Source: Conchocele bisecta
Taxonomy: Eukaryota; Mollusca; Bivalvia; Lucinida; Thyasiridae
Direction of reading: 5' to 3'
Length of the DNA: 64,000 nucleotides
Assembly (NCBI GenBank): GCA_029237695.1
Contig: CM055266.1
Coordinates: 7,891,805 to 7,955,804 of the forward strand
Every line of letters begins with the position of its first letter. Within the stretch, counting starts at the first letter, position 1. The position numbers were made by a program, and so were the translations under genes. The notes under the pieces are model-generated. The model made no database searches, had not been told where the DNA came from, and worked only from the letters and a program-made list of their open reading frames with translations. This document shows positions 42,757 through 56,000 of the stretch, piece by piece.

Positions 42757-44261
42757 GTAAGTTGTGTGCACAAAATAACAGACGTGTTTTGTTGTCCAAA
42801 ATGAGTGATAAATTCAAGGAGGAATACGCAATACACAGCCGTGTATAGCGAGGCTTCTCTGGCTGGGTCGCTTCAATATAACTGTTTTATATATTTAATC
42901 CCACGAGCATAACCATCCTTACAGAAAATATATTCTCCCATTTCCTTTTAGTTTCGAATTGTTCCACAACATTTGGATTTCCATTAACAGTGATTTTCAT
43001 AGAACGTCTATATTATCGTGAACACTTACAGGCGTTCTATAATTACAATTGGAATGGGGTTCGCTGCGGGAAACTTCGTAAAATGAAAGTGTGCCAATAC
43101 CAATAAGCTATATGTTCGTTCAATATTGAAACATGTTAACACCTGTAGACATTCGATAGGTTATATAAATAATAATACGCATGTAATTCGCAAAAAAATA
43201 GCTTCCCATTGAAATTTAGTTTAAATATATTATCCCTTATGGAGCCTCATTTAGAACGCCTCGTATCCATATAGTCAATATTTGAACCTTTTTACTAAGA
43301 GCCATAGTGTCATGTGTCCAATTTATTGGACACAGGACACTTTTTTTTAATGTAATATATCAACCAATAACACATTTAAGTTTAAAAATTAAGCTATTTA
43401 TTGTAAAATGCGATTTTATTTACATGTGTGACGTCATACCATATTTCGTGTTAATTATGGTTAATTATAGTTACGCTATAAAAGATAATTCCGAAAATAA
43501 AATCTTTTGAAAGGTAGATACGTTTGCTATATAAAAAATTCAATCAACTAATAACATACATGTATACTATAAGGAAGTGAGTTTTGTCATTATCTATTTA
43601 CTGCTTTCTTTATTTCATTTTACCTGCCAAACGCGTAATAATACAATGATATTGGCGATTACACAGTTCAAAGCCATCAATTTGTGATGTCTTCATTGTT
43701 GACAAGACGGAATACGGAAATACAGATACTCATTGTGTACTCAAAGATTTGTGAATGGTACAGAATTACTTTTCTGCAAATTTCCTAAAGTTGAGAGGAA
43801 AATACGGCGACAAGCGACTCCCAAGACGCATCAATAATGGACCTACATTTTACATAGGTCATAACGAGAACTGCTACTAAGTGCCAGCCGGTCTAACTAA
43901 ACAGCGACACCAAATAGTTCGTTTCAGGTAGGAATTATTTCTTTATTAATGCTAACCAATATTTGAATCGTGCTGACTTCGACAGCACTTTTAACTATCA
44001 TTAACGTGTAAAAAAAACCACACTTTATTGAACAGTTTTACTTGTGTTCTGAACATGTGCCGAGTCATTGGTTTTCGCGACCAATTTTGTTTCCACAATT
44101 GTTGTTTAAATTATGGTGCATCTCGGACTCTATGTGTTTGTGGCACCTCGATACTTGTAGATTCACTTTGAATATATGTTTTCAGTCCAACAATTCAATA
44201 AAAAAAAATCTCTTTTTTTCAGCTCCCATTGACATTGTTAATTTCATTATTGTCTATGTAT
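42757..44261. other. No recognised feature
   Basis: AT-rich. If the exon at 42744 is real, this would be intron. GTGTCCAATTTATTGGACAC at about 43315 is a small perfect palindrome. No domain is seen in short frames. Confidence 0.35.
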
Positions 44262-44400
44262 TGTCTGTTCCACGAAATGCTGCCCAAGATGTATTGCTAT
44301 AAAAACACTCTAAGCTGATTATTTTTTATATAAAACAATGTAAAACTATTTTTTAGAAATGAGCCAACTTTTTATTTTAAGAAAATCCGTCTAATAAACA
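44262..44400 (+). mobile_element. GTCTGTTTCACGAAA foldback family, diverged single arm
   Basis: GTCTGTTCCACGAAATGCTG, TAAAACAATGTAAAACTAT, GAAATGAGCCAACTTTTTAT and GAAAATCCGTC follow the arm order of 36206-36350 with heavy divergence: an old copy. Confidence 0.55.
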
Positions 44401-45100
44401 AAGTTATTTCGAATAAACAGTCATGGATGGGAGTTTGCCTTATAAATTCATTTCACAGAATTTTAGTTGTTGACAATAAAATGAGAAACTACATAATTGC
44501 AATAAACACTTCTGGTAAACAACAACTATTATTGCGAACTGAACACTAATTCTTAAGAAAGTTGTGTATGAACAGCATTTTCTGGTATATAACTTACAAC
44601 TGTTTGCATTAAAATATATCAATTAATAATTTAATATTCATATATTTAGTCACTTTTTAAAAAAATAAAAAGACACAACTTTCATCCCCCCCCCCCCCAC
44701 ACACACACCACAAGCATCCGCTGCACCCCCTCCCACACCCACCTCTTTCTGCGGTCATTTTCTTATTGGAAATTCCTCTTGAGGCCAGGACCTATTATAG
44801 TATTAGTAGTCATTTCGGCTAATTCTGCGCATCAGCTAATGCGCCATTCACGTCAAATTTAGTCTTTCGTACATCACAATAAAATATGTGCTTCACGTTT
44901 AATACCAATTTTCCTACGCTGTTCGCCATTTTGTTTACAGTACATTATAATATGTGACGTTGCAAACACGCATGTGATGTCATACATCACACAATTTACG
45001 CCACTTACACATGCGTCTTTGAACTGCGTTGAATATTCAGGAAGTTTCGACTGCATATGGGAAAGTTAATGACATATCAATCTATTTGGAAAGCCTTAGG
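44401..45100. other. No recognised feature; poly-C/AC tract
   Basis: Holds a poly-C plus (AC)n tract at 44686-44708. Short frames are not informative. Confidence 0.4.
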
Positions 45101-46391
45101 TACGGGGCGCCATGCAGGACAGGTTTATTATGTGTACAAAACCAATTTTGTCCGGAACAAATTGAGCTTTGTCACACTAAAAATCACAAAATCCAATTAT
45201 GTAAATTTTGATATACAAAATTCATTTTTGTTATAAAGGATTCAATTGTGTAAGACAGAATTGAGTTTTGTGAACAAAATTCAGTTTTGTGGGACAGAAT
45301 TAAGTTTTGTCCACAAAAGTCAGTTTTGTCCACAAAAATTAGTTTTCGTAACTGATAGTCTATGTCATCTCTACACGTTGATTGGTTGAGATCGGTCTTA
45401 GCCCATTTTACTAGATGGTGGAGTACACTTGCAGGTTTAAATATTTCAATGCGAAAATATAACCCAATATATCAGGCGCGGATACAGAAATAATTGCAGG
45501 GGGGGGGGGGGGTCTGTAATTAAAATTCGTCATAGCCGACCTCCGCGAGCGCGAAATCGTAAAGTAGGGGGGTCTGGGGGTCCTCCCCCATGACATTTTT
45601 AGATGCCAGATCGTCGCAGATGCGATTTCCTGACACCTAGGGCCACGAAAAAGTCATCCAACTATTTCGAGTATTGTAGATTTTCGTTCCTTTTTTTTTT
45701 TTGTGCCGAAGCAGGGGGTGGGGGGGGGCTGGGACGGGCGGGGGGGGGGGGTCGGCCCCCCCCACTGTATCCGCGCCTGTATATCAATATTATACTTCTG
45801 TATGGACAGTTATTTTGGTTATATTATGATTACAAAATATATACTTACTTATATAAACAACTAATTTATATAAACATTTTAACAATAACATCGTTTTATT
45901 TCAAGTAACCAACATTGGGATAGCGTTATTAAATGTATGTACGTAGTCAATACATAATTACAATAAACGGTTGCCATGGCAACCAATTCACAAAATGTTA
46001 TTTTCCATCCAAGTTCCATCATATTTGTTGCTGATATATTTTTATGCATATTATTCAGGCCACATTTTTGTCATACTGTATCTGACCAGTGGTAGTCCTT
46101 CTTACATGTGTGTGCCATATTTGGGCAACAGAATCGAAACGTATGCAAATACGTATACGAAACGTATGCAGAATTGAATTTTGTGACACAGAATTGAATT
46201 TTGTGACACAGAATTGAGTTTTGTGGCACAAAAGTGAATTTTGTGACACAGAATTGAGTTTTGCGGCACGAAAGTGAATTTTGTTGACAAAATCAGTATA
46301 TATTTAATTTTGTTTTGTTTTTGTCAAGTTTATAGGTACAAAAATGAATTTTGTTGACAAAATTGAGCCATGTCCCACTTGGCGCCCCGTA
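45101..46391. mobile_element. AAAATTnAATTTT palindrome-array element, interrupted
   Basis: Left TACGGGGCGCCATGCAGGAC and right, in reverse complement, TACGGGGCGCCAAGTGGGAC are clear terminal inverted repeats. Array segments of ACAAAATTCATTTTTGT-like words occupy 45120-45350 and 46165-46365. The middle (about 45356-46160) is foreign, including the hAT-like MITE at 45473. The minus-strand frames with repeated CHKTQFCVTK-type peptides are by-products. Confidence 0.8.
45473..45779. mobile_element. MITE with CAGGCGCGGATACAG ends
   Basis: CAGGCGCGGATACAG at the left and its exact complement CTGTATCCGCGCCTG at the right, 307 bp, flanked by TATAT on both sides. Poly-G runs lie near each end (45499-45512; 45714-45763). 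The terminus resembles hAT-type nonautonomous elements; an 8-bp target duplication is not evident, so the superfamily is uncertain. Confidence 0.75.
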
Positions 46392-47040
46392 TTAGGTGCG
46401 CAAAATTAGCCGACACCAGTGTATTCAAGAAAATATCTACTTTTTTCCACAAATAGCGGTGGGGGTGGGGATGGAGTATTGCTATTAAAGTAAGTGTACA
46501 CGGCTTCGCACAGTGTATGTGGCTTTGCACACACCAATAATTTGTAATAAACATGTCAGATTATTCATGCAGATTTATTAAGACAAGTGTTTTCAGAAAG
46601 TCAAATGTGTTTAGAAAACTGTAACGACAGTGATGAAATAAGTAAAACATCGAGGTGTGCAAATCCAGGTACACTGTGCATTTGTACAGCGGTGACTTTT
46701 CCCCCAAACATCATGAATATAGGCCGGTGCAGTATTTCTATTAAGTAAGGGTACCCGGCTTCGCACCGTGTATGTGGCTTTGCACACACCAATATTTTAC
46801 ATGTCTGATTATTCATGTACTTTTATTAAGACAAGTGTTTTCAGAAAGTCACGTGTTTACACGATTTATAAAACTGTAACAACAGTGATCAAACTAGTAA
46901 AAATTGTTAAATGTGTGCATCCAGGTACACTGCATTTGCACAGCGGTGACCTTTACCCGAACTATCATGAATGTAAGCAGGTACAGAGGGTGCAGTATTT
47001 CTATTAATTATTTGTATTGCGGTGGGTGGGCTTCCTATAA
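46392..47040 (+). repeat. Diverged tandem duplication, about 270 bp
   Basis: GTGTATGTGGCTTTGCACAC occurs at 46513 and 46778, followed each time by ATTATTCATG, ATTAAGACAAGTGTTTTCAG and later AGGTACACTG and CAGCGGTGAC. Two to three units. Confidence 0.7.
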
Positions 47041-47544
47041 TCATTTGTACACGGGGTACCCATGTTTAGTTTAAACATATTTTATTTGCATATTGTTTAC
47101 AAGTTCATTGTCAATGTCAATGTTACTATATACAGTACTATGCAAATGGGATTGGATTGAAAGCAAGCTTATTTAAATCCTCTCCCTTACATGTGACTAG
47201 ATATCACAGGATGCCGAAACCAAGACATTCCTGCCATCAGTTTTTGAACAGTTTATATTATGTGATAATTTATATTTTCTGGATTATAAGTTGTTCTGGT
47301 TTCAGCACCGTCTGATACACGGCAATTACATTAAAGCAATTCAATTTAAAATTTCCGAAAAATATAGTATTGACACAAATGTACAGGCAATAGGTTCTAT
47401 ATAATCAATTACGTGATACATGAAATGGAAAAAAAATAAGGAAATAAGCAAGTCACAATAGGAGTTGGAGTCTTGTTCCCACACCAAGCCATGCCCAGTT
47501 ATCGCCACCCCAAGTCAGTTAGTGATACGTATGTGCACACGCAG
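47041..47544. other. Mostly unassigned; faint LINE-like fragment
   Basis: From about 47230 one plus-strand frame reads FLNSLYYVII..FWFQHRLIHGNYIKA, reminiscent of the C-terminal part of L1/Tx1-like ORF2, but it is too short to be sure. Confidence 0.25.
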
Positions 47545-49087
47545 GCATCATTATATGGTGCATTAAAAACGACCGGTGTTTTGTATGAATAGTCTAACTG
47601 ATGCGAAAATGGCTTCATTGGAGTTATTGTCAAGTTGTCTGTTGCCATAGAGTATAGTGTGAAGGGTCGGTTGGCAAAATGTGGGTATGTCGTCTATTAG
47701 TTGAGCTCTATGTGCTCCATATTGAGTGCAGTGGAAAAAGAAATGGGTGGCATCTTCAATTTGTCCACAGTTACAGTTGGGCGAGTCAATAATGTTCTTA
47801 CGATATAAATCATGATTGAGAGAACTGCATTTCGTTCTAAGACGTGTGTGTAATACCTGGACATACCTAGTACCACTGTAGTAGTAGGTTGGGACCTCTC
47901 CGGTATTTGCTTTTTATCTTGGTTTTAAAACAATTAAGTGATGGGGCGTTCCGTGTGTCATCTGGAAGAGAGTTCCACTCCCGGATTGTGGATGGTAGAA
48001 ACGAGTTATAATAAAGGGTGGTTCTGGACCGTACAATCTGTATATTCTCAGGGTTTCGTAAATTGTAACGGGACGTATCTATTTCCGGTGGAAGCACATC
48101 GACCAAGTAACCGGGTGAGATGCCATTTTTCATTTTGAAAAATAGGGACAATTTATGGGAGTGACGTCTATTTCCTAATGTTTCCCAGCAGGTTTCTATA
48201 TATAAGGACTCGATTGAAACGAGCCGAGTGGCACCTGTAGCGATACGTGCTGCTTCAATCTGATTTTTTTTCGAGGGCATCCTTCTCATACTGGGTACAA
48301 TTATCCCAGACGACATCCGCATATTCTAATACCGGTCTAATAAAAGTAAGATAAATTATTTCAAGGCATTTTCTATCTAGAATGTATTTTGATTTTCTCA
48401 TAGCATTGATCCTACGCCATGCCTTTCCGGTTATGTAGTCTATGTGTTGGTGCCATGTTCCCTCGTTATTAAAATACAAACCTAGATGCTTGTGACTATC
48501 AACTTCTGAGACATTAGCATTATTCATGAGGATTGGGGGATGTACTTCTCTATTACACTTACGTGTTATAAGTAGTGATTCAGTTTTCCTTGGATTAAAT
48601 GATACAAGCCAGGTATTAGACCAGTTAGTAATTATATCGAGATCGTTGTTTATAGACCTGGATGCTGTTGCTGGCGAATCAACAATAAGATATAAACTGG
48701 TGTCGTCTGCGAAAAGTCTAATATTAGAATTTATGTCCGCAACAATATCGTTTATATATAATAGAAATAACAAAGGGCCGAGAATAGATCCTTGCGGGAC
48801 GACAGCCTTAATTTGGTTCCAGTTAGAATAAACACCTGGTAAACAACCCTTTGCTTGCGATTATTAAGATAACTTTTAAGCCAGTCGTGAATATTATTAG
48901 TAACACCTGCGGCTCTCAGCTTCAAAAGAAGACCTGTATGCCAAACTCTATCAAATGCTTTGCTTATGTCGCAGAATACCACCCTCACCTCTTTTCCATC
49001 GTCTAATGCACGACATAATGTATTGTAAAGGAATGTCAGTTGGTTTACAGTTGAGTCGCCAGGTACAAACCCGGACTGTAATGGTGT
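47545..49087 (-). pseudogene. CR1/Jockey-like LINE ORF2 3' half, decayed
   Basis: Read from high to low coordinates: QSGFVPGDST and FCDISKAFDRVWHTGLLLKL (motif A, near 48980-48920), YLNNRKQRVVY, then a frameshift. YINDI and IRLFADDTSLYL follow (catalytic FADD near 48710), then SFNPRKTESLL, HKHLGLYFNNEGTWHQHI and FIRPVLEYADVVWDNC. Another frameshift near 48260 leads to AARIATGATRLVS. The segment below 47870 encodes the end with CNCGQIEDATHFFFHC. Same clade as 29232-32140 but not the same copy. The 5' part is missing, as usual for truncated LINE insertions. Confidence 0.88.
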
Positions 49088-49690
49088 TTGGTCTGGGGTG
49101 GTGATGAGAGACTGCTTTGCTTCACTGGGATAACCTCACGAAATATGGGCTGGGGTGGAGACGGTATGTTTGTTGGGATTACAATCGTGTCTGTTAATTC
49201 TTCTCACCTACTAATAAGTTTCGTGAAAATGTCCATATTCAGTCTAAATTCCCTGAACATTCAAGGCAGTTCTTAGCCGAGATAATCAAGTCTAAACGGA
49301 TGGCTTTTACTATTGCATCTGTTGTCTATTTTCTGTATCCGCCTAGCGGAGACCCAGCCAAATTTGGTCAAAATAACAGTCCATTGTGTCCTTGAGTTTT
49401 GCGAATAATACGCAATGTCGGTATATTTGCATGTGTATTATTGGTTTATGAAGCATTTTTTAACAGGTCTGTTGTTGATCTTTTAATTTAGTAAGCAGGA
49501 CCACTAATCATTTTGACAATGTCCTGAATAACATTTTACCAAATTAACGGAATGGGATAAAATTGTGACTTAGTATACCGTTAATCAGCTGGTTTATTCC
49601 AAAATCAACATAATTTATTCTGACGTAAGCTGGGCAACACATTATGTGAATTGTGCATTAGGCGGTGCGTAGAATTAGCCGAAATGATAT
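49088..49690. other. No recognised feature
   Basis: Unassigned sequence between the LINE fragment and the LTR candidate. Confidence 0.35.
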
Positions 49691-51119
49691 TGTCACGGGT
49701 TTGGGTAGCGTGGGCCGCGACTGATTTAAAGGGCCTAGTAAGATGGGAACAACAATTAGGTATATAACTACATGTATATTTTATTTACATACAATCCATA
49801 CTGTTTACAATTTCAAATCAATAATAAACGAGGTCGTGTGGACCTATCCCTCTCTAATAGATGGTATGATTCTGGGCTGAGGGGATCTTTGTTGTGGTTC
49901 GAATAATTTACCGACAGGCAGAGACAACTAGAGATGATGTTTCTCTAAATGTGTAACCAAGGAAATATCTCCTTTAACTGAGGTTGCGAGAGGAGTCTAT
50001 ATATACTCCATCACTGATCAGGATCTATACCGTTCTAAGGGAAATAACTCCCTACATCAAACAGCTTTCCAGTCTTAGATGTGAGAGCTACGATACATAG
50101 GGGAACTCACTCCTCCTATCTTAATATTCTCACAACAAGGGAGGTAACCTTCACCTCTCTAATAGACACTTGTTGTTCTAGTAGCCAAATAACTGGCCAT
50201 CATAGGATAGGGGTAATCACGGTAGTTGGGATAACAAGAGGAAGGGTTATTAATAAAAATCCACACTTTCCCCAAAAACCCACAAGGATTGACTATGTGT
50301 AAATTAAAAATACACTCATCCTAACAATACCCACCTATATTAGTCAAAGTTAGATGTGACTTAATGCAAGTCAGATAATATAGAACAATAAACTTCTTAG
50401 TGCATAAATATATGAAATCAGAGAATAGCCTCTGAATATAACTGTCCTCTGCTCTGCCGGTGCCCAGAATCCTCTCATTTGAATGTGCGCGGGTATTTAT
50501 ACCCTTAGGGTTGACACTAGCAATAGTGAAATCATCCTTACGCGCCCATAGCAACAATGGGATTCTTACAGTTTCTCCGGATACAGTGGGAAATAAGTTC
50601 CCTTAAGTTCACTATTTTCAATGAAAGTTGTTTTATAAATAACACAACTACGACTAATAGTCATCTTTGAACACAATTGCCATCTCGGCATCGTTCATAA
50701 TACATTAAGTTTGAGTCTATTGGGGTTTATTTAGGGCAGACTGAGATGTGAAGGTTGCGCTGTGTCAGAAACGCTGACCTACTGAACTTTGGCATATGAC
50801 GTATTTTCCGGAAGTGATCTAGCGCATGCGCAATGGTCACTAGTGGTTGGGAATATCCTCAGAAAACACGCTGAAATTCCCTAATTAAATCGACATTTAA
50901 GTCACTTTCCTGCATTGACACTCTATGCAGATGAAGCAGAAAGTTTACAGGTAAACTACTTATTATAACTGGATCGAATTAGCGATCGCTACTATGTAAT
51001 ATTATCCAATAGACCTAGTTATATATCATTGATATTTACAATGGGAAATTACCGAACTTCGGCGAAAACCAATAGTTGGATGCCATTGTGATCACTGTAT
51101 AGCAGGCCGGTACATTACA
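49691..51119 (+). mobile_element. Candidate solo LTR
   Basis: Starts TGTCACGGGTTTGGG and ends CCGGTACATTACA, a TG...CA pair, with ATAT immediately outside both ends (49687-49690 and 51120-51123). It has no open frame of note and includes AATAAA words. A 1.4-kb solo LTR of a Gypsy-type element would look like this, but without a second LTR or internal region the call is tentative. Confidence 0.3.
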
Positions 51120-51287
51120 ATATTTTTTATATGCAGATCAGCATGTCAGTTTTCATTGGTTTGATACATATACAGATATGTACATGTATGTCTCATTATT
51201 ATTGAACCAGGTTATTGTTGTTACGAACAATAACTCTTGCAATCTACTCCTGTACCGACTGTAGCAGAGTTACGATTCCATTCATAC

Positions 51288-52306
51288 ATGTAGGCTTCCT
51301 CTACATAATAGCTAATCATATCTGATTTACACTTTAGTTGTTAATTGTGGAATAATTTGCATATTTTCCATCTTAAAAAAACTATTATAAAAGTAATACA
51401 TATGAATCACAATTTTCCTGGTTTGGCCCTCAGATACGTTTTTACCTTTGGCTCTTTCTGTTACCTGGGAGTTGAATTGGGATATTGCCCATTATAAAAG
51501 TAGTAAGATTGTTACTGATCCTACTGCTTTTGGGAGGGAGCCAGGTGATTCTGGTGTGGCGAAGACATGGCATCAGATCAGGATCATCCTGATTTCAGGG
51601 CTGAATATATATTTCGTTTATTGTAAATATCCATTTCTGATTTTAGGATTTTCCCTCCTTTTCTACATGTACTTGAACATGTACATGTACTTGTACAGGT
51701 AATATATGGGATTTAGTACTAAACCTATTGACCCGGCCTTAAATGACCATAGCTGTTGATAGGCCGTTAAACCCCAACAAACAAACACATCATACATGTA
51801 GACTTCCTCTACAGAATAGCTAATCAGATCTGATTGACACTTTAGTTGTTAATTGTGACCTAATTTGTATATTTTCCATCTGAACAAAATAATATTATAA
51901 AGTGAATTAGCGGTAGTGGTTCCTCCATATAGGAATCACTATTTGCCTGGTTTGACCCTCCGGTACATTTTTATCTTTGGCTCTTTTGTTACCTGGGAGT
52001 TGAATTAAGTTATTTCCCATTATAATAGTAGTTATTATTGATCCTATTACTTTTGGAAGGGGCCATGTGATTCTGATGTGGCGAGGACCTGACATCAGCT
52101 CAGGATTATTCCGATTTTAGCGCTGAATATATAGTTTTGTTATTGTAAATATTCAGTTCTGATTTTGGGATTTCCTCCCATTTGTACATGTACTTGAAAA
52201 TGTACGTGTACTTGTACAGGTAATATATGGGATTTAGTAATAAACCCATTCACCCGGCCTTAAATGACCTTAGCTGTTGATAGACCGCTAAACCCCAACA
52301 AACAAA
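51288..52306 (+). repeat. Two tandem copies, about 510 bp, with SINE-like 3' tails
   Basis: Copies start at 51288 and 51796 (CATGTAGGCTTCCTCTACAT and CATGTAGACTTCCTCTACAG) and share order throughout, including GTTACCTGGGAGTTGAATT. Each ends with CATAGCTGTTGATAGGCCGT, TAAACCCCAACAAACAAAC. The same tail closes a repeat at 58380-58428. The tail resembles the 3' end of molluscan SINEs; no tRNA-like promoter boxes were found in the heads. Confidence 0.75.
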
Positions 52307-52559
52307 CAAAACAAAACTTTACATGTTCAATTTGGCTGCCGTTGACGGGGTCACTTGTTGAATTCAGCTTAAATTTACTTTATCAGGTCATTTACATATC
52401 TGCATACGTAAGTTTATATTTACTGGAATATGTTATTTTCATAATGTTAACAATCATTTTAATCAAAAATTTAACAAATATTTCAAAATTAAACATAGAG
52501 TCCCACATGCCAGGTTATAATATTTGGAGACGTATTTTTTTTGTTCATTCTTTAGATAA

Positions 52560-52985
52560 ATTATTTTTCGGGCAAAACAAACATTCATTCACCATTACCC
52601 GACATATTAATTGGCATTATTTTTCTTTTTATATGAAACGTGAATTTCGTCACTTGTTTCCATACGAGGTTAATGGAAACTATGTTCTCTCTGCTTAGTT
52701 TTTTTATGTGCAATGATCGTACTTTATAATGTGTCAATAAAAATATTTGTTCGGGTGACACATTTAATTGGTATAAATAATTTAAAAATGTCCTGTCTCA
52801 TTTGCATATCAAAATAGCCTGATACCACCGCGAGTCACTATCAGTAAAATAAAGATTAATAACTGATTATATGTGTATAGTGTGCCTGCACTCGTAATTT
52901 TTAAAACTGGCGGAATACATGTACTGTAGTTACATAATTATACACTTATTTAAATCGTATGTACAAAATGTTATGCCTACTAGAT
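52560..52985 (+). mobile_element. TTAAAGGTACAT MITE, partial copy
   Basis: CATTCACCATTACCCGACAT, GTGCAATGATCGTACTTTAT, GGTGACACATTTAATTGGTA, AATAGCCTGATACCA, GAGTCACTATCAGTAAAAT and TGTTATGCCTACTAGATGGG follow the order of 22665-23090. The outermost ends are lost. Confidence 0.75.
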
Positions 52986-53026
52986 GGGACCACAGGACCG
53001 ATGTCTATAAATACATTAAATACAAG

Positions 53027-56000
53027 AATTCCGCCACAGAAGCGGTGTCGCGCCTGCCGAGGCATTTGACCGTGAACATTACAAGTAAATATATGACCTT
53101 GACCTTCAAAATTTGGATGTGGGGTGTGTGTAATGAAGCATCATCCATAGACAAACATTGATGTGAAATATTATCAAAGTCTGGCAAGGGGTTAAAGAGA
53201 TATTGTGAAAAACAATAACTTTAACGCATTTCTGTTACAAAACCGGTGAACATTCCATTAAACCAGTAATATGACCTTAAGAGACCCTGACTAATTTGGA
53301 TGTGTGTGGCGTAATGAGTATAATCCCTTTAGACAAACATTGTATGTGAAATATTATCGTAAATGTCTGCAATTGTAAAGATTGATATTGTGAAAAAACA
53401 ATAACTTTAACGCATTTCTGTTACAAAACCGGTGAACATTACAAGTAAATAAATGACCTTGACCTTGAGAATTTGGATGTGGGGGTGTGCGTAATGAAGC
53501 ATCATCCCTAGACAAACATTGATGTGAAATATTATCAAAGTCTGGCAAGGGGTTCAAGAGATATTGTGAAAAAACAATAATGTTAACGCATTTCTGTTAC
53601 AAAACCGGTGAACATTACAAGTAAATATATGACTTGACCTTCAGAATTTGGATGTGGGGGTGTGTGTAATGAAGCATCGTCCATAGACAAACAGTGATGT
53701 GAAATATTATCAGAGTCTGGCAAGGGGTTAAAGAGATATTGTGAAAAAACAATAACTTTAACGCATTTCTGTTACAAAACCGGTGAACATTACAAGTAAA
53801 TAAATGACCTTGACCTTGAGAATTTGGATGTGGGGGTTTGCGTAATGAAGCATTATCCCTAGACAAATATTGATGTGAACTATTATCAAAGTCTTGCAAG
53901 GGGTTAAAGAGATATTGTGAAAAAACAATAACTTTAACAAATTCATGTTACAAAACCGGTGAACAATAAAAAGTAAATACATGACCTTGACCTTCATAAT
54001 TTGGATGTGGGAGTATGCGTAGTGAAGCATCATCCCTAGACAAACATTGATGTGAAATATTATCAAAGTCTGGCAAGGGGTTAAAGAGATATCGTGAAAA
54101 AACAATAACTTTAACGCATTTCTGTTACAAAACCGGTGAACATTACAAGTAAATAAATGACCTTGACCTTCAGAATTTGGATGTGGGGGTATGTGTATTG
54201 TAGCAACATCCCTAGACAAACATTGATGTGAAATATTATCAAAGTCTGGCAAGGGGTTAAAGAGATATTGTGAAAAAACAATAACTTTAACGCATTTCTG
54301 TTACAAAACCGGTGAACATTACAAGTAAATAAATGACCTTGACCTTCAGAATTTGGATGTGGAGGTATGCGTAATGAAGCATCATCCCTAGACAAACACT
54401 GATGTGAAATATTATCAAAGTCTGGCAAGGGGTTAAAGAGATATTGTGAAAAAAGAATAACTTTAACGCATTTCTGTTACAAAACCGGTGAACATTACAA
54501 GTAAATAAATGACCTTGACCTTCAAAATTTGGATGTGGGGGTGTGCGTAGTGAAGCATCATCCCTAGACAAACATTGATGTGAAATTATTTCTGTTACAA
54601 AAACCGGTGAACATTACAAGTAAATATATGACCTTTACCTTCAGAATTTGGATGTGGGGGTGTGTGTAGTGAAGCATCATCCATAGACAAACATTGATGT
54701 GAAATATTATCAAAGTCTGGCAAGGGGTTAAAGAGATATTGTGAAAAAACAAGAACTTTAACGCATTTCTGTTACAAAACCGGTGAACATTACAAGTAAA
54801 TAAATGACCTTGACCTTCAGAATTTGGATCTGGGGGTGTCTGTAATGAAGTATCATCCCTAGACAAACATTGATGTGAAATATTATCAAAGTCTGGCAAG
54901 GGGTTCAAGAGATATTGTGAAAAAACAATAACTTTAACGCATTTCTGTTTCAAAACCGGTGAACATTACAAGTAAATAAATGACCTTGACCTTGAGAATT
55001 TGGATGTGGGGGTTTGCGTAATGAAGCATCATCCCTAGACAAATATTGATGTGAACTATTATCAAAGTCTTGCAAGGGGTTAAAGAGATATTGTGAAAAA
55101 ACAATAACTTTAACGCATTTCTGTTACAAAACCGGTGAACATTACAAGTAAATAAATGACCTTGACCTTCAGAATTTGGATGTGGGGGTGTGCGTAGTGA
55201 AGCATCATCCCTAGACAAACATTGATGTGAAATATTATCAAAGTCTGGCAAGGGGTTAAAGAGATATTGTGAAAAAACAATAACTTTAACGCATTTCTGT
55301 TACAAAACCGGTGAACATTACAAGTAAATAAATGACCTTGACCTTCAGAATTTGATGTGGGGGTGTGTGCGTAGTGAAGCATCATCCCTAGACAAACATT
55401 GATGTGAAATATTATCAAAGTCTGGCAACGGGTTAAAGAGATGTTGTGAAAAAACAATAAGTTTAACGCATTTCTGTTACAAATCCGGTGAACATTACAA
55501 GTAAATAAATGACCTTGACCTTGAGAATTTGGATGTGGGGGTATGCGAGTGAAGCATCATCCCATGACAAATATTGATGTGAAATATTATCAAAGTGTGG
55601 CAAGGAGTTAAAGAGATATTGTGAAAAAACAATAACTTTAACGCATTTCTGTTACAAAACCGGTGAACATTACAAGTAAATAAATGACCTTGACCTTGAT
55701 AATTTGGATCTGGGTGTGTCTGTAATGAAGTATCATCCCTAGACAAACATTGATGTGAAATATTATCAAAGTATGGCAAGGTGTTAAAGAGATATTGTGA
55801 AAAAAACAATAACTTTAGCGCATTTCTGTTACAAAACCGATGAACATAAAAAGTAAATATATGACCTTGCCCTTGATGTGGATGTTGGGGTATGCGTATG
55901 GAAGCATCATCCCATGACAAACGCTGATTTGAAATATTATCAAAGTCTGGCAAGGGGTTAAAGGGATATTGTGAAAAAAACAATAATTTTAACGTATTTG

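Noticed and set aside
46055..46290. Frames with CHKTQFCVTK-type repeats
   Set aside because: By-products of the AAAATTnAATTTT array.
53354..55983. Series of minus-strand frames of 67-164 codons with a repeated peptide
   Set aside because: They are translations of the 176-bp tandem unit; the unit length varies and frames shift from unit to unit.
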